Positions 59,267 through 62,851 of a stretch of 62,851 bases of DNA are shown piece by piece. The stretch is taken from positions 1 through 62,851 of the forward strand of contig NZ_JANXMU010000059.1 of the NCBI RefSeq assembly GCF_025354435.1, read 5' to 3'. The notes below the pieces were generated by a model that was given only the letters and a program-made list of their open reading frames with translations, did not search any database and was not told where the DNA came from. Both the position numbers and the translations under genes were made by a program. The DNA comes from Rhodoferax sp. (GTDB lineage Bacteria > Pseudomonadota > Gammaproteobacteria > Burkholderiales > Burkholderiaceae_C). How positions within the stretch are numbered: position 1 is the first letter of the stretch; the number at the start of each line of letters is the position of its first letter.

Positions 59267-59517
59267 TCTTGCGCCCAGGGTTTGAGTACGCCCTGGTCCA
59301 GCACCTTGATCTGCTGCTCTACCGCATCGAGCTTGTCGCGGCAGAACTGCAGCAGCTGGGCACCACGCTGGTAGCCGCCGAGCAATTGCTCCAGCGGCAT
59401 CTGGCCCGATTCGAGCTGGCCGACCAGTTGCTCCAGTTCCACCTGCGCCGCCTCGTAGCTGGCGGGCAAGGCTTCGGGAGAGGCGTTTTTATCGGGTTTG
59501 GCAGCGGCCTTGGGCAT
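59263..59517 (-). CDS. xseB: Exodeoxyribonuclease VII small subunit
   Basis: Small helical subunit of ExoVII, which degrades single-stranded DNA. The product is 84 residues. The conserved core is [19 protein letters not shown] followed by [21 protein letters not shown] chose ATG 59517 for family length; no good ribosome site precedes it. It is translationally coupled to ispA, the usual xseB-ispA-dxs order. Confidence 0.93.
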   Translation of the reverse strand: MPKAAAKPDKNASPEALPASYEAAQVELEQLVGQLESGQMPLEQLLGGYQRGAQLLQFCRDKLDAVEQQIKVLDQGVLKPWAQE

Positions 59518-59732
59518 GGAGGGTGCAGGAGGATGGAGTGGTAAAGGAGGGCCGATTTTACGGGCAGGCACGGCACGGCGGTGCGGGCCCGCCAAAACCA
59601 CCCCGCCGGGTACAATCGTCCCTCTTTTCGCCATCGGCTGGAACCCCTTCCAACCCTGCCGGAGCCTTTTCCCGCGCGAGTTTCTCGCGCCTACCCTGCC
59701 CCTTCATAGGGGGAGTCTTGTCAGGACAACCC

Positions 59733-60875
59733 ATGTCTGATTTAAGTCTTCAACTGCAGCAGGCCGCAAGCCAACTACCAGTTTCAAGCTACTTTGATGA
59801 CGCGCTGTTCCAGCGCGAAGTCGCCACTATTTTCCAGCGGGGGCCACGCTATGTCGGCCACACACTGGCCGTACCCGAGCTGGGCGATTACTACGCCCTG
59901 CCGCAAGAGGGCGAGGGCCGGGTGCTGACGCGCACGCCGCGCGGCGTGGAGCTGGTGTCGAACGTCTGCCGCCACCGCCAGGCGGTGATGCTCAAGGGCC
60001 GGGGTTCGCTGAACACCACCCAGCAGGGCAGTGCGGGCGGCAATATCGTCTGCCCGCTGCACCGCTGGACCTACAGCGGCGGTGCCCACGCACCCACCGG
60101 CACGCTGCTGGGCGCGCCGCATTTCGCCCAAGACCCATGCCTGAACCTGAACCAGTACCCGCTGCAGGAGTGGAACGGCCTACTGTTCGAAGGTAGCAGG
60201 GACGTAAAGGCCGACCTGGCCGGCATGGGCCCGCTGGCCGACCTGGATTTCACCGGCCACGTGCTCGACCATGTGGAGCTGCATGTGTGCGACTACAACT
60301 GGAAGACCTTCATCGAGGTCTATCTGGAGGACTACCACGTCGGCCCCTTCCACCCCGGTCTGGGCGGTTTTGTCACCTGCGACGACCTGCAGTGGGAATT
60401 CAAAGACAACTATTCGGTGCAAACTGTTGGTTTGGCGCAACGCCTGGGTGCAGCGGGCAGCCCGGCCTACCAGCGTTGGCAGGATGCGCTCAAGGCCTAC
60501 AACCAGGGTACAGCCCCCAAGCACGGCGCGATCTGGCTTACCTACTACCCCAATGTGATGGTCGAGTGGTACCCGCACGTGCTGACCGTGTCCACCCTGC
60601 ACCCCATCAGCCCGAACAAGACGCTGAACATGGTGGAGTTCTACTACCCCGAAGAAATCGCCTGTTTTGAGCGCGACTTCGTGCAAGCCCAGCAGGCCGC
60701 CTACATGGAAACCTGCGTGGAAGACGACGAAATCGCCCTGCGCATGGACGCAGGCCGCAAGGCCTTGCTGCAGCGTGGCGACAACGAGGTCGGCCCCTAC
60801 CAAAGCCCCATGGAAGACGGCATGCAGCACTTCCACGAGTGGTACCGCCGCACCATGGGTGGCGTATGGCTATAA
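59733..60875 (+). CDS. Rieske non-haem iron oxygenase, alpha-subunit type
   Basis: Aromatic-ring-hydroxylating-type oxygenase of unknown substrate, 380 residues from ATG 59733 (AGGA upstream). The Rieske cluster ligands are in VCRHRQAV and IVCPLHRW (CxH...CxxH). The mononuclear iron site is in EDYHVGPFHPGL, with the bridging Asp just before. No reductase or ferredoxin gene is adjacent. The TAA stop lies at the left end of a dispersed repeat copy. It is divergent from xseB across about 215 bases with no other visible feature. Confidence 0.88.
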   Translation: MSDLSLQLQQAASQLPVSSYFDDALFQREVATIFQRGPRYVGHTLAVPELGDYYALPQEGEGRVLTRTPRGVELVSNVCRHRQAVMLKGRGSLNTTQQGSAGGNIVCPLHRWTYSGGAHAPTGTLLGAPHFAQDPCLNLNQYPLQEWNGLLFEGSRDVKADLAGMGPLADLDFTGHVLDHVELHVCDYNWKTFIEVYLEDYHVGPFHPGLGGFVTCDDLQWEFKDNYSVQTVGLAQRLGAAGSPAYQRWQDALKAYNQGTAPKHGAIWLTYYPNVMVEWYPHVLTVSTLHPISPNKTLNMVEFYYPEEIACFERDFVQAQQAAYMETCVEDDEIALRMDAGRKALLQRGDNEVGPYQSPMEDGMQHFHEWYRRTMGGVWL

Positions 60876-60935
60876 AATAAATAGCTACTAGCGTAGGCAG
60901 TACCTGCGCTAGAGGCCTATTTCTTATAAATTTCT
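60869..60935 (+). repeat. SIR dispersed repeat, copy 11 (at Rieske oxygenase stop)
   Basis: The best-preserved copy: gctataaaataaatagctac, tagcgtaggcagtacctgcg, ctagaggcctatttcttata, aattt. Arms ctagcgtagg and cctgcgctag form a 10-bp stem with one G-T pair. It contains the oxygenase stop codon and lies just before the DMT gene. Confidence 0.9.
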
Positions 60936-60948
60936 AGAAAGCACGCCC

Positions 60949-61857
60949 ATGCAGGCACTTTGGATGGTGTTAGCCGCATTTGTATTTGCCACCATGGGGG
61001 TCTGCGTGAAGATTGCCTCGGCCTATTTCAACTCGGCCGAACTGGTGTTTTACCGGGGCCTGATCGGCATGGCGTTTCTGGCCACACTGGCGCGTGCCCA
61101 GGGCGTGGGCCTGAAAACCGCCTACCCCGGCATGCACGCCTGGCGCAGCACCATCGGCGTGGCCTCCATGGGCGGTTGGTTCTACGCCATTGCCCACCTG
61201 CCACTAGCCACGGCCATGACGCTGAACTACATGAGCAGCATCTGGATTGCGGCCTTTCTGGTCGGCGGCGCGCTGATCGCCTGGCGGCCCGGCAGCGGCG
61301 CAGGCCCCTTGCAGCAAGGCCCGCTGGTGCTGACGGTGATGGCCGGTTTTGTCGGCGTGGTGATGGTGCTGCGCCCCAGCCTGGACCCGAACGAGATGTT
61401 TGGCGGCCTGATTGGCCTGCTGTCGGGTCTGGGCTCGGCCTTTGCCTATATGCAGGTGATGGCGCTGGGCCGCATTGGCGAGCCCGAAGCCCGCACGGTA
61501 TTTTATTTTGCGCTGGGCTCGGCCGTGGTGGGTGGTGTGGCCACGCTGCTGGTGGGTGCGTCCCCATGGCAATGGGCCCATGCCGCCTGGCTGCTGCCGA
61601 TTGGCGTGCTGGCCGCTTTGGGCCAGTTGTTCATGACGCGGGCCTATTCCGGGGCCAAAACCCAGGGCGCGATGCTCACCGTGGCCAGCCTGCAGTATTC
61701 GGGCATTGTGTTTGCGGCCATCTACAGCCTGGTGCTGTTTGGCGACCGTATCACCTCCATGGGCTGGTTTGGCATGGCGCTGATCATGGCCAGCGGCATT
61801 GCCGCCACGGTATTGCGCGCCCGCGCCGCGCCCAATGCCCCGGCCGAAGAACATTGA
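60949..61857 (+). CDS. DMT-superfamily (EamA) transporter
   Basis: Inner-membrane metabolite exporter of unknown substrate, 302 residues with ten predicted helices in two EamA repeats. The repeats meet near residue 140-150 (VLRPSLDPNEMFGGLIGLLS); the second ends near MGWFGMALIMASGIAATVL. The rhodanese gene follows after 13 bases, so the two are probably co-transcribed. Confidence 0.9.
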   Translation: MQALWMVLAAFVFATMGVCVKIASAYFNSAELVFYRGLIGMAFLATLARAQGVGLKTAYPGMHAWRSTIGVASMGGWFYAIAHLPLATAMTLNYMSSIWIAAFLVGGALIAWRPGSGAGPLQQGPLVLTVMAGFVGVVMVLRPSLDPNEMFGGLIGLLSGLGSAFAYMQVMALGRIGEPEARTVFYFALGSAVVGGVATLLVGASPWQWAHAAWLLPIGVLAALGQLFMTRAYSGAKTQGAMLTVASLQYSGIVFAAIYSLVLFGDRITSMGWFGMALIMASGIAATVLRARAAPNAPAEEH

Positions 61858-61870
61858 AAGGGACTCTTCC

Positions 61871-62719
61871 ATGTACTCCACCATCATCTCTGTTGAACAA
61901 CTCCAGAACCTGCAGCAACCCTTCATGGTGTTCGACTGCACTTTCGACCTCACCCAGCCCGACGCAGGCGAGCAGGCCTACCGTGCGGCCCACATCCCCG
62001 GCGCGGTATACGCCCACCTGGACACGGCGCTGAGTGCCAAAACCGGCCCGGCCATGTCCGGTGGCCGCCACCCGCTGCCCACGCAAGAAGCCTTTGCCGC
62101 CTGGCTGGGCAGCGTCGGCTTTGCCAACGGCATGCAGGCCGTGGTGTACGACCGCAACGGCGTGAACTACGCGGGCCGCCTGTGGTGGATGCTGAAATGG
62201 GTGGGCCATGACGCGGTGGCGGTACTGGACGGCGGTCTGCAGGCTTGGCAAGCCGCGGGCGGTGCGGTAAGTGCCGGAGTGGAACCCTCTAAATTTTCAA
62301 GTAATTTCGTACCAGCGCAGGCGCTGTCTACACTGGTAGCTACAGAAACCGTAGTGAACCAGCTGGGCCGCGCCAGCCAGACCATCGTCGATGCCCGGGC
62401 CACGCCGCGCTTCAAGGGCGAGGTGGAGCCACTGGACCCGGTGGCAGGCCACATCCCCGGCGCGCTCAACCGTTTTTTCAAACACAACCTCGACGTCGAC
62501 GGGCATTTCAAACCGGCTGCCCAGTTGCGCGATGACTTCACTTCACTGCTGGGCCCGCGCGCCCCTGAAGAACTGGTGCACCAATGCGGCTCGGGCGTAA
62601 CTGCTTGTCACAACCTGTTGGCGATGGAGCATGCCGGCCTGACCGGCTCGGTGCTATACCCGGGGTCCTGGAGCGAATGGTCAGCCGATCCGGCGCGGCC
62701 GGTTGCCCAGGGCGGGTAG
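61871..62719 (+). CDS. sseA: Sulfurtransferase (3-mercaptopyruvate or thiosulfate type rhodanese)
   Basis: Two tandem rhodanese domains, 282 residues. The inactive N domain has AYRAAHIPGAVYAHLD; the active C domain has GHIPGALNRFF and the catalytic Cys in HQCGSGVTACHN. The CGSGVT loop fits mercaptopyruvate sulfurtransferases better than thiosulfate types (CRKGVT). Residues 140-160 in the interdomain linker (FVPAQALSTLVATETVV) lie on an inverted dispersed repeat copy. Confidence 0.9.
   Translation: MYSTIISVEQLQNLQQPFMVFDCTFDLTQPDAGEQAYRAAHIPGAVYAHLDTALSAKTGPAMSGGRHPLPTQEAFAAWLGSVGFANGMQAVVYDRNGVNYAGRLWWMLKWVGHDAVAVLDGGLQAWQAAGGAVSAGVEPSKFSSNFVPAQALSTLVATETVVNQLGRASQTIVDARATPRFKGEVEPLDPVAGHIPGALNRFFKHNLDVDGHFKPAAQLRDDFTSLLGPRAPEELVHQCGSGVTACHNLLAMEHAGLTGSVLYPGSWSEWSADPARPVAQGG
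62290..62351 (-). repeat. SIR dispersed repeat, copy 12 (inside sseA, inverted)
   Basis: On the minus strand: ggtttctgtagctaccagtg, tagacagcgcctgcgctggt, acgaaattacttgaaaattt. Outer arms ccag/ctgg pair. It is antisense to sseA and open in frame. Confidence 0.75.
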
Positions 62720-62732
62720 AACGCGACGGGCG

Positions 62733-62746
62733 TTGATGCGGCGCAA
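62733..62746. promoter_or_regulatory. Possible FNR/ANR-like half-site pair upstream of usp
   Basis: TTGATgcggCGCAA has a perfect left half-site and a poor right half against TTGAT-N4-ATCAA, about 76 bases before the stress-protein start. Universal stress genes are often FNR-type targets. Weak evidence. Confidence 0.25.
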
Positions 62747-62821
62747 GCCGGAGTCAGTGGGCTGTACAAATACTCGAAGGCCCATCAAGTTGCACGGGTT
62801 CAGCCTCGAAAGGAAACGCAT

Positions 62822-62851
62822 ATGTTCAAACGCATTCTTGTTCCGACCGAT
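62822..62851 (+). CDS. Universal stress protein, N-terminal fragment
   Basis: Only ten codons are inside the window: MFKRILVPTD, the typical first strand of UspA-type proteins with the ATP-site Asp. AAAGGAAA precedes the ATG. The rest lies beyond the window. Confidence 0.75.
   Translation, partial: MFKRILVPTD

Noticed and set aside
1-62851. CRISPR array, prophage or insertion sequence
   Set aside because: No regularly spaced repeats, no cas, integrase, transposase or phage structural genes are visible anywhere in the window.

Overview
The window reads as the chromosome of a Burkholderiales bacterium, most likely Comamonadaceae close to Rhodoferax/Polaromonas. The reasons are the protein flavour of every recognisable gene, high GC, the order carA-carB-greA and ftsH-folP-glmM, a PhaR regulator, and two families of short dispersed repeats of a kind I associate with that family. 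This placement is inference; no 16S gene is present.

Layout. (1) 1-11.8 kb: a minus-strand housekeeping run with carA-carB-greA-DUF4149, rlmE, ftsH, folP, glmM and the broken end of an OlsB-like acyltransferase; only yhbY is on the plus strand. (2) 11.98-15.8 kb: an iron cell-surface signalling module with a Fur-box-like site, one ORF fusing a FecI-type sigma factor to a FecR-type anti-sigma domain, and an STN-bearing TonB-dependent siderophore receptor broken by an in-frame TAA. (3) 15.8-30.8 kb: the classic envelope/translation cluster on the minus strand, rpsB-tsf-pyrH-frr-uppS-cdsA-dxr-rseP-bamA-skp-lpxD-fabZ-lpxA-lpxB-rnhB-trmH/spoU. (4) 31-35.2 kb: amidase, DadA-like oxidase and Nnr on the plus strand. 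(5) 35.2-44.3 kb: SDR, rnr, two identical tRNA-Leu genes, rimO, phaR, tRNA-Val, relA and a hydrolase. (6) 44.3-46.8 kb: an EgtB/SenA-like protein next to a GCS2-type carboxylate-amine ligase. (7) 47-51 kb: a TRAP transporter (dctQ-dctM plus, dctP minus). (8) 51.3-56.3 kb: a TauD-like dioxygenase, a NitT/TauT-type ABC importer whose ATPase gene is broken, and a DszC/SfnB-like flavin enzyme, together probably for organosulfur scavenging. (9) 56.3-59.5 kb: xseB-ispA-dxs. (10) 59.7-62.85 kb: Rieske oxygenase, DMT exporter, rhodanese and the first codons of a universal stress protein.

The strongest unexplained signal is a roughly 65-bp dispersed repeat (called SIR here), at least twelve copies in 63 kb. 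It has a central hairpin whose stem appears to covary. Several copies lie inside conserved genes (lpxB, dxr, spoU-type methylase, sseA, dadA, DUF4149, dxs) in the same reading frame, giving related peptides. Others sit exactly on stop codons. A second, GC-rich family of about 80 bp has three copies around the transporter genes. Four coding lesions (OlsB-like gene, siderophore receptor, two in the ABC ATPase) and one loss of a predicted iron ligand (EgtB-like protein) suggest either decay of accessory functions or sequence errors.
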